64,000 bases of DNA from AC-32 sp038236705 (GCA_038236705.1 JBBRZN010000005.1:1-64000), one strand, 5' to 3'. Shown: positions 41,614-50,987, counted from the first letter of the stretch. Made by a program: numbers and translations. Notes: a model not told the origin generated them from the sequence alone.

Positions 41614-44600
41614 CAGGCGATGTGACGCAGCCGCGGGCCGGCGCAGACGAGGTTCAGCGCGGGACAGTCGGCGCAGACGAACTCGTCGGGGGTCGGGCGG
41701 AAGTCGTTCGCCTGGATCTGGGCGATCGCGGCGGAGAGCTCGGCTTCCAGTGCCGGGATGTCCTCACGCGTGAAGCTCGTCGTGACGACCGCATCCGGTC
41801 GTTCGAGGAAGTGGTAGACCACCTCGACCTGCTCGGCTCCGGCGCGGAAGCAGGCGAGCGCGTAGACGAGGCGCTGGAGCCTGTAGTCGTGCTCGACGAT
41901 CTCCTCCGGCGTGCCCTCGGCCAGCGAATTGGTCTTGTAGTCGAGGACGAGCGCGCTCGTCCCGTCGCGGTGCAGGACGTCGATGCGCCCATGCAGCAGG
42001 ACGCCGTCGTGCTCGAACGCAAACGGAAGCTCGGGCGCCGCTCCCTCCAGTTCGGCGATCCGGGCGCCGAGCTCCGAGCCGCAGTAGGAGTCGACGAAGC
42101 CGCGGATGCGCTCGAGCTCCTCGTCGGTGGCGGCCGGATAGCGGGCGCGGACGAGCTCCACGAGATCCTCGGGCACGGACGGCGCGGCGAGGTCGATGCG
42201 CTCGAGCAGCGCGTGCACGGCGTCGCCGATCTCGGTTGCGGCAAGGCCCGTCTGCCCGGGCACGGAGCCTGACGCGTCGGCGGGCCGCAGCCCGACGACC
42301 CGCTCGGCGAAGTACCGGTACGAGCAGCGCTCGAAGAGCGAGAGCGCGCTGTACGAGAGCCGTCGCACTCGGTGGAGCGGCGGCGCGGGCACCTCGGCCA
42401 GCGGTGCTAGCGCGACGGCAGGCTCGGCCGGCGCACCGCCGTTCTCGGTCACCTGGAAGAGCTCGAGCTGTTCGATCACCGCGGGCGGCGGTTCGACTGC
42501 GCCCTCGGTCGAGTGACGGTCGAGCCGGATCAGCAGCCGTGCTCCACCCCGCTCGATCTCCACGGGCGAATCGCCCGCGTCGTCGAGCTCGTTCGCGTCG
42601 AGCCGGTCGAGCACCCAGCCGATCGGCGTGTTGGCGTCGGCCTTCCGATCCTGGTCGATCGCTCCCGAGACGATCAGCCGGTCGATCGCGCGCGTCATGG
42701 CCACGTAGTAGAGGCGCAGCCGCTCGGCTCCCTCGGCGTCCTGCTCCGCGGTCTTGACGGATTCGTACTCCGAGGTCGAGAGGCGCTTGCCGGTCGAAGG
42801 CTCGGCAACGCGGAAGCCGAGCCGCCCGTCCGGCAGGCACAGGATCTCGTCCGCGTCGTGGCGCCCGCGGTCGCGGCCGGCGTCGGCGACCACGACGACC
42901 TTGAACTCGAGGCCCTTCGCCGAGTGGATCGTCAGGAGCCGGATCACGTCGGTGCCCTCCTCCTCGGCGACCGCCTCGAGCTCGGAGGCGCCCACGGCAT
43001 CCTGCTCGGCGACGAAGCGCACGAAGCCCTGGACGTCGGGGCCGCGCAGCTCCTCGTAGGAGCGCGCGAGCCGCGCCAGCTTGCGCAGGTTCGCGTACCG
43101 GCGCCGACCGTCCCACTGGGCGAGGACGGCGAGGTCGTAGTCGTGCGCGCAGACGATCTGCTCGCAGAGCCGTTCAAGCGTCAGCGTCGGGGCACGGGCG
43201 GCCAGGCGGTCGAAGCGCTGCTTGAACGCTTCGAAGAGCCGGCGATCGGTGGCGGCGAGGCCCTCGGGCATGCCCTTCTCCAGGCCGGCGAAGAGCGGCC
43301 GCTTCGGCGCGGCGCGGCGGAGCAGGACGAGCGCGTCGTTCGAGGCGCCGACGAACGGCGAGGCCAGCACCGTCACGAGCGCCTCGTCGTCGTAACGGTT
43401 GTGGAGCAACCGCAGGTAGGCGAGCAGGTCGACCACCTGCTGCTGGTGGTAGTAGTCGCGGCCGGTCGCGCGGAAGGTCGGCAAGCCGAGCGCCCGCAGC
43501 TCCTCCTCGTAGAGCCTCGCGTCGGTGCCAGCGGCGAACAGGAGCACGATCTCGCCGGGGGCCGCCTCGCCCGTGTCGACCAGGTCGCGCACGCGAGCGG
43601 CGATGTGCCGCGCCTCGGCCTGCCGCCAGTGCGTGCCCGTCTCCGCGTAGCTCGCCTTGTCGGTGACGAGCAGCTCCACGGCGGCCCCGAACGCGGGGTC
43701 GGAAAAGCGGCCGGCGGCGTCGAGCGGCTGAAAGGTCTCGCCGAAGTCCGCTGCGAAGAGGTGGTTGATCACGTCGAGCACCTCGGGCCGCGAGCGGTAG
43801 TTCTGGGTCAGGGCGAGCACGCCGCCGACCTGCTCGCGCCGCTCGCGGAAGACCTCGACGTCCGCGTGCCGGAAGCGGTAGATCGACTGGAATTCGTCAC
43901 CGACGAAGAAGAGCTCCGCGTCGTCGCTGGCCAAGAGATCGACGAGCTCGCACTGGAGGCGATTGGTGTCCTGGAACTCGTCCACCATGATCGACCTGAA
44001 GCGCCAGCTCTCGCGCTCGCGGATCTCCTCGTTGTCGCGCAACAGCTCCCGCGCCACCTGCTGGAGATCCTCGAAGTCGAGCGCCGACTCGCGGTCCTTC
44101 GCGGCCTGGTAGGCCCGGTCGTAGGCGAGCAGGAGCTCTTGGAGCTGCTCGCGGTCGCGGGCGGCGAGCGCCTCGAGCGCTGCCTGCTCGACCGCGAGCC
44201 TCGCCTCCTCGTACGCCTCGCCGGTCTCGCTGCGATCGCTCAGCTCGGCCAGGTCGAGCAGCGTTTCCGGGCTCGGCGAAGGCTCCAGCAGCCGCAGAGC
44301 GTGCGCCGCCTGCTCGCTCTCGAGCCCTCGGGCGGCGGCGCGCAGGTCCTCGATCCGTTCCTCGAGCTGCGGGTCGCCCGGCGCCGCGAGCTGCAGGTCG
44401 AGCCCTGAGGAGCGCAGCGTCTCGTGGACGCCCGTGAGCATCCGGCGCAGCCGCTTGCCGCCGTAGGAGGCAAGCAGCCGCAACCGCTCCTCGTCGCCGC
44501 CCTTGCAGAACTCCTCGAGCGCTTCGCGGAAGGCCTCGCCCCGCAGGACCCGCCCCTGGCTGTCGTCCAGCACGCGGAAGCGCGGGTCGATTCCCGCCGC

Positions 44601-44921
44601 GAAGGGGTGGGCCTTCAGGAGCCGGTGGCAGAAGCCGTGGATCGTCGAGATCCAGGCCGCGTCGAGGTCACGCGCGAGGTCGTGGCGCTCAAGCTCGTGC
44701 AGGCGACGCCGGATGCGCCCACGCAGCTCGCCGGCGGCCCGCTCGGTGTAGGTGATCACGAGAATCGAGTCGACGTCGAGGCCCCGCTCGCAGACGGCGC
44801 GACAGAACCGCTCGACGATGACCGTCGTCTTGCCGGTGCCCGCGCCCGCCGAGACGAAGACGACGCCGGGCTCCTCGATCGCCCGGAGCTGCTCGCGGTT
44901 CGGAGCTTCGACCGCGCTCAC
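41613..44921 (-). CDS. addA: AddA-like helicase-nuclease (UvrD/RecB superfamily)
   Basis: An 1102-residue protein starting at GTG 44921, overlapping the upstream stop as GTGA. UvrD-type helicase motifs in order: Q motif NREQLRAIEEPG, Walker A FVSAGAGTGKTTVIVERF, Ia ITYTERAAGELRGRI, Walker B region MVDEFQDTNRLQ, III ELFFVGDEFQSIYRFR, IV LTQNYRSRPEVL, and V/VI LLTIHSAKGLEFKVVVV and LYYVAMTRAIDRLIVSG. A C-terminal RecB-like nuclease has GDAVHALLERI and SALVLDYKTNSLAEG. Unusually for AddA, it keeps a cluster-like Cys set (RCSYRYF and VCADCPALNLVC). It would form a double-strand-break resection motor with the AddB-like partner. Confidence 0.9.
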   Translation of the reverse strand: MSAVEAPNREQLRAIEEPGVVFVSAGAGTGKTTVIVERFCRAVCERGLDVDSILVITYTERAAGELRGRIRRRLHELERHDLARDLDAAWISTIHGFCHRLLKAHPFAAGIDPRFRVLDDSQGRVLRGEAFREALEEFCKGGDEERLRLLASYGGKRLRRMLTGVHETLRSSGLDLQLAAPGDPQLEERIEDLRAAARGLESEQAAHALRLLEPSPSPETLLDLAELSDRSETGEAYEEARLAVEQAALEALAARDREQLQELLLAYDRAYQAAKDRESALDFEDLQQVARELLRDNEEIRERESWRFRSIMVDEFQDTNRLQCELVDLLASDDAELFFVGDEFQSIYRFRHADVEVFRERREQVGGVLALTQNYRSRPEVLDVINHLFAADFGETFQPLDAAGRFSDPAFGAAVELLVTDKASYAETGTHWRQAEARHIAARVRDLVDTGEAAPGEIVLLFAAGTDARLYEEELRALGLPTFRATGRDYYHQQQVVDLLAYLRLLHNRYDDEALVTVLASPFVGASNDALVLLRRAAPKRPLFAGLEKGMPEGLAATDRRLFEAFKQRFDRLAARAPTLTLERLCEQIVCAHDYDLAVLAQWDGRRRYANLRKLARLARSYEELRGPDVQGFVRFVAEQDAVGASELEAVAEEEGTDVIRLLTIHSAKGLEFKVVVVADAGRDRGRHDADEILCLPDGRLGFRVAEPSTGKRLSTSEYESVKTAEQDAEGAERLRLYYVAMTRAIDRLIVSGAIDQDRKADANTPIGWVLDRLDANELDDAGDSPVEIERGGARLLIRLDRHSTEGAVEPPPAVIEQLELFQVTENGGAPAEPAVALAPLAEVPAPPLHRVRRLSYSALSLFERCSYRYFAERVVGLRPADASGSVPGQTGLAATEIGDAVHALLERIDLAAPSVPEDLVELVRARYPAATDEELERIRGFVDSYCGSELGARIAELEGAAPELPFAFEHDGVLLHGRIDVLHRDGTSALVLDYKTNSLAEGTPEEIVEHDYRLQRLVYALACFRAGAEQVEVVYHFLERPDAVVTTSFTREDIPALEAELSAAIAQIQANDFRPTPDEFVCADCPALNLVCAGPRLRHIA

Positions 44922-47851
44922 GAGCGCTTCACCCGGCACATCGTCCAGAGGCTGCACCATGTCGGGCACGGGAAGCCGCCCTTCGGGTCGTGCTTGACGT
45001 CGCCCTCGCGGATGCGCACGACTGCGGTGCGCGCCCTCGCCTGCGCCCCCTCGACCTGGCCCCAGAACGCGTCCTCGTCCAGGTAGTCGTTCTTCTGGAA
45101 CCCGGGCACACCGTCCTCGCGCAGCTCGGCGCGCAGGAGCCCGCGCGCCTTGCCGTCGCCGGCGAGAGCCCGGTAGACACCGCCCAGCGGCTCGATCCCG
45201 ACCAGGTCGCGCAGGACGAGCATGTAGAGCGGGATCTGCAGCAGGTGGGCGCGCTCGATCTCCGCGGCCGAGTGCGCGGTCCGGCCCGACTTGTAATCCA
45301 CGACGATCCCACGCGCGCCGAACGGGTCGCGGTCGATCCGGTCGATCTTGCCCGAGACGGTGAAGCCGCCCAGATCGAGCCCGCGCTGGAGCTCCGGGGC
45401 CGAGCGCTCCGAGCCGAACGAGACCTCGAAGCGGCTCGGGACCAGCGGCGACTCGGACTCGGCCTCGCGGCGCACGAGCTCCTCGAGGTCGCGCGCGAGA
45501 CCCTGCTCGAGCTCGCTGCGCTCGAGCTCCGGCACGTCCACGCGCACGTGCGCCCGCACCGCCTCGGCCAGGCACTCGCGCAGGAAGACCAGCGCATCGT
45601 CGAGGTTCTCAGGCTGCACGCGCTCGGCTCCCGTGCGCTTGGGCAGGCCCCTGAAGAACGAGAACAGCGCCTGGTGGGCGACGGTGCCGCGGAGGCGCGC
45701 GTCCACCTCGGCGTCGATGCTCCGCGGCGAGACGACGCGCTCGAAGAGCCACATCGAGGAGCAGTCGGCGAAGCGCTCGAGGTCGGTGACGGAGAAGCTC
45801 GCCTTCTGGCGCAGCTCCTCGAGCACGGCCGGATGCATCAGGCGGGTCGGGCGGTCGAACGCGCCCAGCGCCCGCTCCAGCCGCCGCTCCCAGCCGTTCG
45901 CGCGCGCGAGCGCGGTTGCGGGCAGGCGTTCGGAAGAGGCCAGCGATGCCAGCGCGCGCAGGCGTTCGCGCTCGCTCGGCGCCACCTCGAGCTGCCAGGT
46001 CAGCGCCGCGAGCGGGCGTCGCCGCGTCCAGCGCTCGACCTCGTCGACGGCGAAGAGGTCGTGCGCCTCGTCCCAGAACGGGCTCGGCTCGCGCGGCGAG
46101 CCCTCGTCGCTCGCGGCCTCGCGGACGAGGTAAAGCCGGCGCGTCGGGCGGGTGCAGGCCGTGTAGAAGAGGTAGCGGTCGCGCGAGACCGGGTCGGTGC
46201 GCAGGAGCCGGCCGGAGCGGGACGAGCGCTCGAGCTCCGCCTTCTTCTCCTCGTCGAGGAAGGGTGAGCCCTGCGCGCGGCGCGGCAGGTGGCCCTCCTC
46301 CAGGCCGAGCACGAAGACGACCTCGAACCGGCGGGTGCGGGCGCGGAGCAGGTCGAGCACGGCCACGCGCCCCGCCTCGCCCGCGCTCGCGAGGCGGACG
46401 GGAGCATCGTCGAGCAGCGCGAAAGCCTCCTCCCGTGTCACCTCGCCGCCGAGGTCGCGCCAGCCTTCGAGCTCGGCGACGAGCCTCGCCACCTTCTCGT
46501 GGGCACGCAGGTCGAGCAGAGCGGGCTCGCCGGTCGGCGGCGACTCGAGCCCGTGGGCCGCCCGCGCCATCGCGCGCGCGAGCTCCTTGACCGCCGCGAG
46601 CGGGTCGCCGGCGCTGCGCACGGCCTCGAGGTGCGGCAGCGGCTGCCCGCGGAGCTTGGCGACCTCCTCCTCGACGCGCGCGGCGAGGGTGACCCCGCGA
46701 CCGCGCAGCCGGCCTTCCAGGAAGTCCACGTGGTGGCGCGCGAGCCCCGAGTACGGGGAGCGCAGGAAGGCGAACAGGTCTCGCCGCTCGCCGTCCAGCC
46801 ACGCGTAGCGCAGCAGCGCGAGCAGCGCCTGGCCGAACGGCGTCTGGCCGAGGCGCAGGCGTCCCTCGAGCGCGTAGGGGACGCCGAGGGTCGTGAAGGC
46901 CGTATCGAGCGGCGCGCGCCAGCGCTCGAGCGAGGGGCAGACGATCGCGATCTCGCCGGCCCCGGTGCCGGAGCGCAGAAGCGCGAGCACCTCCTCGGCG
47001 ACGAGCTCCAGGGTTCCGCGCAGGCCCGCGCCTTCGAGGAAGCGGATCGACCCGTCGAGCTCGGGGTCTGCGCTGCGCGCCCCAGATCCACGGAAGAGCG
47101 CGCGCTCGAGGTGCGCGAGCGGCGCTGTGCGGGCGCCGGGGTTCGGGGGCAGCTCCTCGCGGTTCACGGCGAGGGCGTTCAGGTCGTCGGAGGTGCGCGA
47201 GAGCGACGCGAAGGCAGCGCGGCCGGGCTCGTAGGGCAGCGACACGGTCACCTCCGCCCGGGCGGCCAGCGCCTCCAGCAGTGTCCACTCGGCGCCGGTC
47301 AGATCCTCGAAGCCGTAGGCGAAGACGGGCCTCGGGCTCCAGGCGTCGAGGTCACCGCCCACGCGCTCGGCCGCATGGCGCCGCTCGAGCTCGCGGTCCC
47401 AGATGCCGAGGCGATCGAGCTCGGCGCGGTAGGCGGCGTAGAGCTGGGCCAGCTCGCCCTCGAGCTCACCGGGCTCGAGCAGGGCGGACTCGAGCTCGGC
47501 GACGGTCGTCCCGAGCGCGTCGGCAAAGCCGCCGAAGCGGGCAGAGCGTCCCAGGTCGCCGGACGCGCGCGCAACCAGCCGCCGCAGCAGCAGCGAACGC
47601 TGAGCCTCGGTCACCACGGGACGATGCGCACCGTTTCCCCTGGCGATCCGCTCGAAGAGGTCGTCGAAGGTGCCGATCGAGCCGCCGACCAGCGCCCCTG
47701 TTCGAGTCAGCAGCTCGCGCTCGGCCCGATCGACGTCCGGCCGGTTCGGCACGATCAGGATTGGGTCGGACTCGAGCGAGCCGAGATACCGGTCGAGCAG
47801 GAGCGCGACCTTCCCCGCGTTCGCAGGCCCTGCGAGCAGGCTGAGAGGCAC
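44918..47851 (-). CDS. addB: AddB-like exonuclease subunit
   Basis: A 977-residue partner of the AddA-like protein. The N-terminus SLLAGPANAGKVALLLDRYL is a decayed Walker A (GxxxxGKV, no Ser/Thr). Inactive helicase-like parts follow (EIAIVCPSLERWRAPLDTAF, FEVVFVLGLEEGHLPRRAQG, YLFYTACTRPTRRLYLVREA). The C-terminal nuclease carries GTVAHQALFSFF, the PD-(D/E)XK core GIVVDYKSGRTAHSAAEIER, and four cluster Cys: one in ERFADCSSMWLF and three in FPCPTWCSLWTMC. This is the iron-sulfur nuclease of AddB/Cas4 type. First gene of the addB-addA-nth operon; ATG at 47851. Confidence 0.86.
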   Translation of the reverse strand: MPLSLLAGPANAGKVALLLDRYLGSLESDPILIVPNRPDVDRAERELLTRTGALVGGSIGTFDDLFERIARGNGAHRPVVTEAQRSLLLRRLVARASGDLGRSARFGGFADALGTTVAELESALLEPGELEGELAQLYAAYRAELDRLGIWDRELERRHAAERVGGDLDAWSPRPVFAYGFEDLTGAEWTLLEALAARAEVTVSLPYEPGRAAFASLSRTSDDLNALAVNREELPPNPGARTAPLAHLERALFRGSGARSADPELDGSIRFLEGAGLRGTLELVAEEVLALLRSGTGAGEIAIVCPSLERWRAPLDTAFTTLGVPYALEGRLRLGQTPFGQALLALLRYAWLDGERRDLFAFLRSPYSGLARHHVDFLEGRLRGRGVTLAARVEEEVAKLRGQPLPHLEAVRSAGDPLAAVKELARAMARAAHGLESPPTGEPALLDLRAHEKVARLVAELEGWRDLGGEVTREEAFALLDDAPVRLASAGEAGRVAVLDLLRARTRRFEVVFVLGLEEGHLPRRAQGSPFLDEEKKAELERSSRSGRLLRTDPVSRDRYLFYTACTRPTRRLYLVREAASDEGSPREPSPFWDEAHDLFAVDEVERWTRRRPLAALTWQLEVAPSERERLRALASLASSERLPATALARANGWERRLERALGAFDRPTRLMHPAVLEELRQKASFSVTDLERFADCSSMWLFERVVSPRSIDAEVDARLRGTVAHQALFSFFRGLPKRTGAERVQPENLDDALVFLRECLAEAVRAHVRVDVPELERSELEQGLARDLEELVRREAESESPLVPSRFEVSFGSERSAPELQRGLDLGGFTVSGKIDRIDRDPFGARGIVVDYKSGRTAHSAAEIERAHLLQIPLYMLVLRDLVGIEPLGGVYRALAGDGKARGLLRAELREDGVPGFQKNDYLDEDAFWGQVEGAQARARTAVVRIREGDVKHDPKGGFPCPTWCSLWTMCRVKRS

Positions 47852-47892
47852 CGGCCCATCCTAGCCCTGGGGCCTGACGGTTCCGGCCCCGC

Positions 47893-47921
47893 AAAAACAG
47901 CGGGGCGGGTTCCCCCGCCCC
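47893..47921 (-). terminator. Intrinsic terminator of the small zinc-finger gene
   Basis: On the minus strand GGGGCGGG (47921-47914) and CCCGCCCC (47909-47902) form an eight-pair stem with a GGAA loop, followed after GCTG by five T (47897-47893). It separates the zinc-finger gene from addB. Confidence 0.75.
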
Positions 47922-47929
47922 TCGTCGCG

Positions 47930-48127
47930 TTAGGCCGTCGCGGACTTGGGTCGCCGGCCTCGCCGGGCGACGACGTTTCCGGGCATTTCCGCGGCACAGT
48001 TGTCGCAAAGATCTGCCTGCTTGGAACCGCGGCGGGCGTCGGAGAAGTTCAGGCGCATGGTCGCGCCTTTCCCCTCGCCCACTTCCCTGTTGCAGTTGTC
48101 GCAGACGAGCACAGTCTTGCGCGCCAA
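47930..48127 (-). CDS. Small zinc-finger protein with AT-hook-like tail
   Basis: A 65-residue protein starting at TTG 48127; the start is set by a strong ribosome site (AGAGGAGG, about 6 bases upstream). Two CxxC knuckles (LVCDNCNREVGEGKG and ADLCDNCAAEMPG) would hold one zinc. The tail NVVARRGRRPKSATA has an RGRRP core like an AT-hook, suggesting nucleic-acid binding. Proteins of this type recur in actinobacteria near DNA genes, but I know no function. Its own terminator and strong ribosome site suggest high, independent expression. Confidence 0.8.
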   Translation of the reverse strand: MARKTVLVCDNCNREVGEGKGATMRLNFSDARRGSKQADLCDNCAAEMPGNVVARRGRRPKSATA

Positions 48128-48186
48128 GTCTTCCTCCTCTTTTTCGAATAGATTGCGCCCAGCGTAACCGAAAGAGCGTGTAAATC

Positions 48187-49203
48187 CTACGCTGCCTGGC
48201 GCGCGCGGCGAATCCTCCAGGAACGCAACAAGCTGAGCAGAGCCTGCTCTTCCAGATCGAGGCCCATATCCCGAGCACCGACGACGCGTAAATGCCGCGG
48301 GCGAAAATCATCCACCGTTCGGCCGTCGAGATACTGCTCGACAACCGCCGGGCTGACGTATGAGGCCCGCGCAACTGCAGGCGTGTTTCCGAGCTGCTCG
48401 CCGACCGTGCGCATGACCGCGGCCACTGCGCGCTTTTGCTCGGTCTGCGTCTCCGCCGTCTCCCGCTCGGCGAGCGCGACCGCGGCGAGCAGCGTGCCGC
48501 CCCAGGTGCGGAAATCCTTGGCGGTGAAATCCTCGCCCATGTGCTCTCGGATGTAGTCGTTCAGCCTGCGCGCGCTCAGGCCGACGAGCTCGCCGTTGTG
48601 GCGGTACCGGAAGAGGCTACGCCCGCCGGGCGCGGCCAGCAGCTCCTTCATCGCGGCAGCGAGCTCGGAGTCGATCAGTGCCGTGTGCACGAGGATCCGA
48701 TGCTTGGCGCGGAAGCGAAAGGCGATCCGGCTGCCGCGAACGCGCACGTGGCCCTTGCGCAAAGTCGTGATCCCGAAGGTGCGGAACCTCCTCGCGTACC
48801 GCTCGTCTCCGACCCGGAACCAGCCGAGGTTGATCAGCCGCACGGCCACCGCGGCCGTCCACTCGAAGCTGAGCGGCTCCTGCTCGATGTGCTCGGCCAT
48901 CGCGGCCCGCAGCTCGGGGAGCTTCTCCGCGAAGCTGATCAGCTTGTCGAACTTCGCCTGCTCCTGGCGCGCGCGGAAGTCCGGGTGGTAGAGGTACTGC
49001 CGCCGGCCGGCCTTGTCGACGCCGGTCGCCTGGAGCTTCGCGCCCGCGCGCGGCGAGATCCAGACGTCGCTCCACGCCGGGGGAATCGCCAGGGAGGCGA
49101 TCCGGGCGAGGGCGTCCTCGGTCGCGATCCGCCGCCCGCGCGGGTCCTCGTAGCGGAATCGTCCGCGCGAGCCGAGCCGCTTCCACCCTCCCTTCCGAGC
49201 CAT
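48187..49203 (-). CDS. DNA topoisomerase IB
   Basis: A 338-residue type IB topoisomerase of the poxvirus-like bacterial group. N-terminal domain: SRGRFRYEDPRGRRIATEDA, IPPAWSDVWISP, QYLYHPDFRARQEQAKFDKL. Catalytic domain: RVGDERYARRFRTFGITTLR, then Arg in LVGLSARRLNDYIREHMGE, FTAKDFRTWGGTLLAAVAL, and the nucleophile Tyr in ARASYVSPAVVEQY. It relaxes supercoils without ATP. All catalytic residues (Arg, Lys, Arg, His/Lys, Tyr pattern) appear present. Monocistronic, divergent from the dehydrogenase gene by 52 bases. Confidence 0.92.
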   Translation of the reverse strand: MARKGGWKRLGSRGRFRYEDPRGRRIATEDALARIASLAIPPAWSDVWISPRAGAKLQATGVDKAGRRQYLYHPDFRARQEQAKFDKLISFAEKLPELRAAMAEHIEQEPLSFEWTAAVAVRLINLGWFRVGDERYARRFRTFGITTLRKGHVRVRGSRIAFRFRAKHRILVHTALIDSELAAAMKELLAAPGGRSLFRYRHNGELVGLSARRLNDYIREHMGEDFTAKDFRTWGGTLLAAVALAERETAETQTEQKRAVAAVMRTVGEQLGNTPAVARASYVSPAVVEQYLDGRTVDDFRPRHLRVVGARDMGLDLEEQALLSLLRSWRIRRARQAA

Positions 49204-49255
49204 AGAGTTTCCGGTGTAGCCGCGGGCGCGCGGTCCTAATCCACGGAGGAGGCTG

Positions 49256-50314
49256 ATGGCAGGGAAGACGATCGTGGTCCTGGAGGGCGACGAGACCGGG
49301 CAGGAGCTGCTCGAGGAGGCGCTGCGGGTGCTGGCGCCCGAGGTGACCGCGCTCGAGTTGAGCTTCCCGCGCTATGACCTCTCGCTCGAGTCGCGCCGCG
49401 CGACGAAGAACGCGATCGTGCACGAGACTGCGGCTGCGGTCCGGGAAGCGGGGCTCGGCCTGAAGGCGGCAACGGTCACGCCCGAGGGCGCGGACGACGT
49501 GGGCTCGCCGAACCGGATCCTGCGCGAGGAGATCGGTGGCCGCGTGATCGTGCGCACCGGCCGCCGGATCCCGGGGATCGTCCCTTTCGGCGGCGCGCAC
49601 GCGCCGATCTCCGTCGTGCGCATGGCGGTGGGCGACGCCTACGGCGCAAAGGAGTGGCGCGAGGGCGAAGGCGAGGACGAGGCCGCGTTCCGGACGGAGC
49701 GGATCGAACGACGAATCTGCCGCTCGGTCGCCGAGTTCGCGTTCCGCCTGGCCGAGGACACCGACGCGAAGGTCTTCGGGGGCCCCAAGTACACGGTCAG
49801 CCCTGTCTACGAGGGGATGCTCAAGGAGGAGATGGACGCCGCCGCGGGCCGGCACCCCGAGGTGCCGTACGAGCCGCAGTTGATTGACGCCACCTTTGCG
49901 TTGCTCATCGGCTCGAGCGGCGACCCGCTCGTGATCCCGGCGCTGAACCGCGACGGCGACATCCTCTCCGACCTCGTTCTGCCGCTGTTCGGCTCGATTG
50001 CGGGCTCGGAGTCCCTGGTCGTCGGCTTTGGCGACGACTACGTGCCGACCGTGGTGCTGGCGGAGGCCGCCCACGGCACGGCGCCGTCGCTGAAAGGGAA
50101 GAACGTGGCAAACCCGATGGCGATGATCCTCGCCGGCGCAGCGGTGCTCGCCTACGCCGGCGAGGAGGCTCAGCGGGTCGCCCGGGCGATCCGCGAGGCG
50201 TGTCTCGAAGCCGTCGCCGACGGTGTGCGCACCGCCGACCTGGGCGGCGACGCGGGCACGCGCGAGTTCACCGACGAGGTCGTCCGCCGTACACGCTCGA
50301 AGCTCCAGCCCTAG
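49256..50314 (+). CDS. Isocitrate/isopropylmalate family dehydrogenase
   Basis: A 352-residue metal-dependent beta-decarboxylating dehydrogenase. It has KTIVVLEGDETGQELLEEAL at the N-terminus, the substrate region RATKNAIVHETAAAVREAG, PEGADDVGSPNRILREEIGG, then KVFGGPKYTVSPVYEGMLKE, and the metal/cofactor segment RDGDILSDLVLPLFGSIAGS followed by EAAHGTAPSLKGKNVANP. The layout is closer to isocitrate than to isopropylmalate dehydrogenase, and an aconitase is encoded nearby, so isocitrate oxidation is likely but unproven. AGGAGG six bases before ATG sets the start. Converges with the ferritin/Tat operon. Confidence 0.85.
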   Translation: MAGKTIVVLEGDETGQELLEEALRVLAPEVTALELSFPRYDLSLESRRATKNAIVHETAAAVREAGLGLKAATVTPEGADDVGSPNRILREEIGGRVIVRTGRRIPGIVPFGGAHAPISVVRMAVGDAYGAKEWREGEGEDEAAFRTERIERRICRSVAEFAFRLAEDTDAKVFGGPKYTVSPVYEGMLKEEMDAAAGRHPEVPYEPQLIDATFALLIGSSGDPLVIPALNRDGDILSDLVLPLFGSIAGSESLVVGFGDDYVPTVVLAEAAHGTAPSLKGKNVANPMAMILAGAAVLAYAGEEAQRVARAIREACLEAVADGVRTADLGGDAGTREFTDEVVRRTRSKLQP

Positions 50315-50320
50315 GGCGTG

Positions 50321-50348
50321 GAGCCGAGGGCGACCAGGCCCCCGGCTC
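50321..50348. terminator. Hairpin between convergent genes, possible bidirectional terminator
   Basis: GAGCCG-A-GGGC (50321-50331) pairs with GCCC-C-CGGCTC (50338-50348) around a six-base loop; only one internal mismatch. Neither strand has a T run after it, so it would be a weak or Rho-aided stop for the dehydrogenase and ferritin transcripts. Confidence 0.4.
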
Positions 50349-50363
50349 GGTCGGGAGGAGAAG

Positions 50364-50987
50364 CTAGGCCTTGATCAGCGGCTTCACCTTCGGCAGCACC
50401 TGGGCCTTGGTCAGGGCCTGGTCGAATGCCGTCGGGGCGGGAAGCACGCCGTTCGCGAGGCGAATCGCCGCGGCGTGCCGGGCCTCGACCTGAACGATCG
50501 AGCCGGCGGCCGCCAGCACCGCCTTGGACGTGATTGCCGGAGCGGCGCCGTTGTAGGCCCCGACGCCGGTGTCCTCCAACACCTGCGCAAGCTTGAGGAA
50601 GCTCGCCTGATTCGTGATCGGGAACGAGAAGGCCGGCTTGGCGACCGGCTTGCCTCCGAGCTTCCGGATCGTCTGGATGAGCGCACCTACGTGCGCGGCC
50701 TCATGGGCACCCAACAGCGTCGCGAGCCGCTTCGTCTTGCTGTCGAGTTTGAGCGTGAGGGCCTTCTGGTAGAAGGCAGCCTCGAGGTACTCGAGCGTCA
50801 GAGCGAAGTTGAGCACGGCGACATCGCCGCCACCGGAGGCTGCAAGCGCCTCGGTGACGAACGGCCCGATCGCCAGGGCTCCATAGACGGAACCGGTGAC
50901 GAGGGCGCCCTTGACGATGAACGCGCTGCGGGTGAGGCCTTCGATCTCGATTGCGGCCGGGTCGGCCGCGGTGGTGATATCGGTCAT
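50364..50987 (-). CDS. Exported ferritin-like protein 1 (Ferritin_2 fold)
   Basis: A 207-residue protein; last gene of the Tat/ferritin operon. Residues 19-26 (TRSAFIVK) and the hydrophobic run after it (GALVTGSVYGALAI) look like a Tat-type signal with only one Arg. The mature domain is a four-helix bundle with diiron-type ligands: VLNFALTLEYLEAAFYQKAL, LLGAHEAAHVGALIQT (E..H), and VQVEARHAAAIRL (E..H). Members are called ferritin-like (DUF4439/Rds1 kind) and their iron or oxidase role is not settled. Strong ribosome site GAAAGGAG. It shares about half of its motifs with the two sister proteins upstream. Confidence 0.86.
   Translation of the reverse strand: MTDITTAADPAAIEIEGLTRSAFIVKGALVTGSVYGALAIGPFVTEALAASGGGDVAVLNFALTLEYLEAAFYQKALTLKLDSKTKRLATLLGAHEAAHVGALIQTIRKLGGKPVAKPAFSFPITNQASFLKLAQVLEDTGVGAYNGAAPAITSKAVLAAAGSIVQVEARHAAAIRLANGVLPAPTAFDQALTKAQVLPKVKPLIKA

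Noticed and set aside
42513..44408. A plus-strand open frame of 631 codons
   Set aside because: Antisense to the AddA-like helicase; composition (Leu/Glu/Arg/Val) reflects the opposite strand, and no family is recognised.
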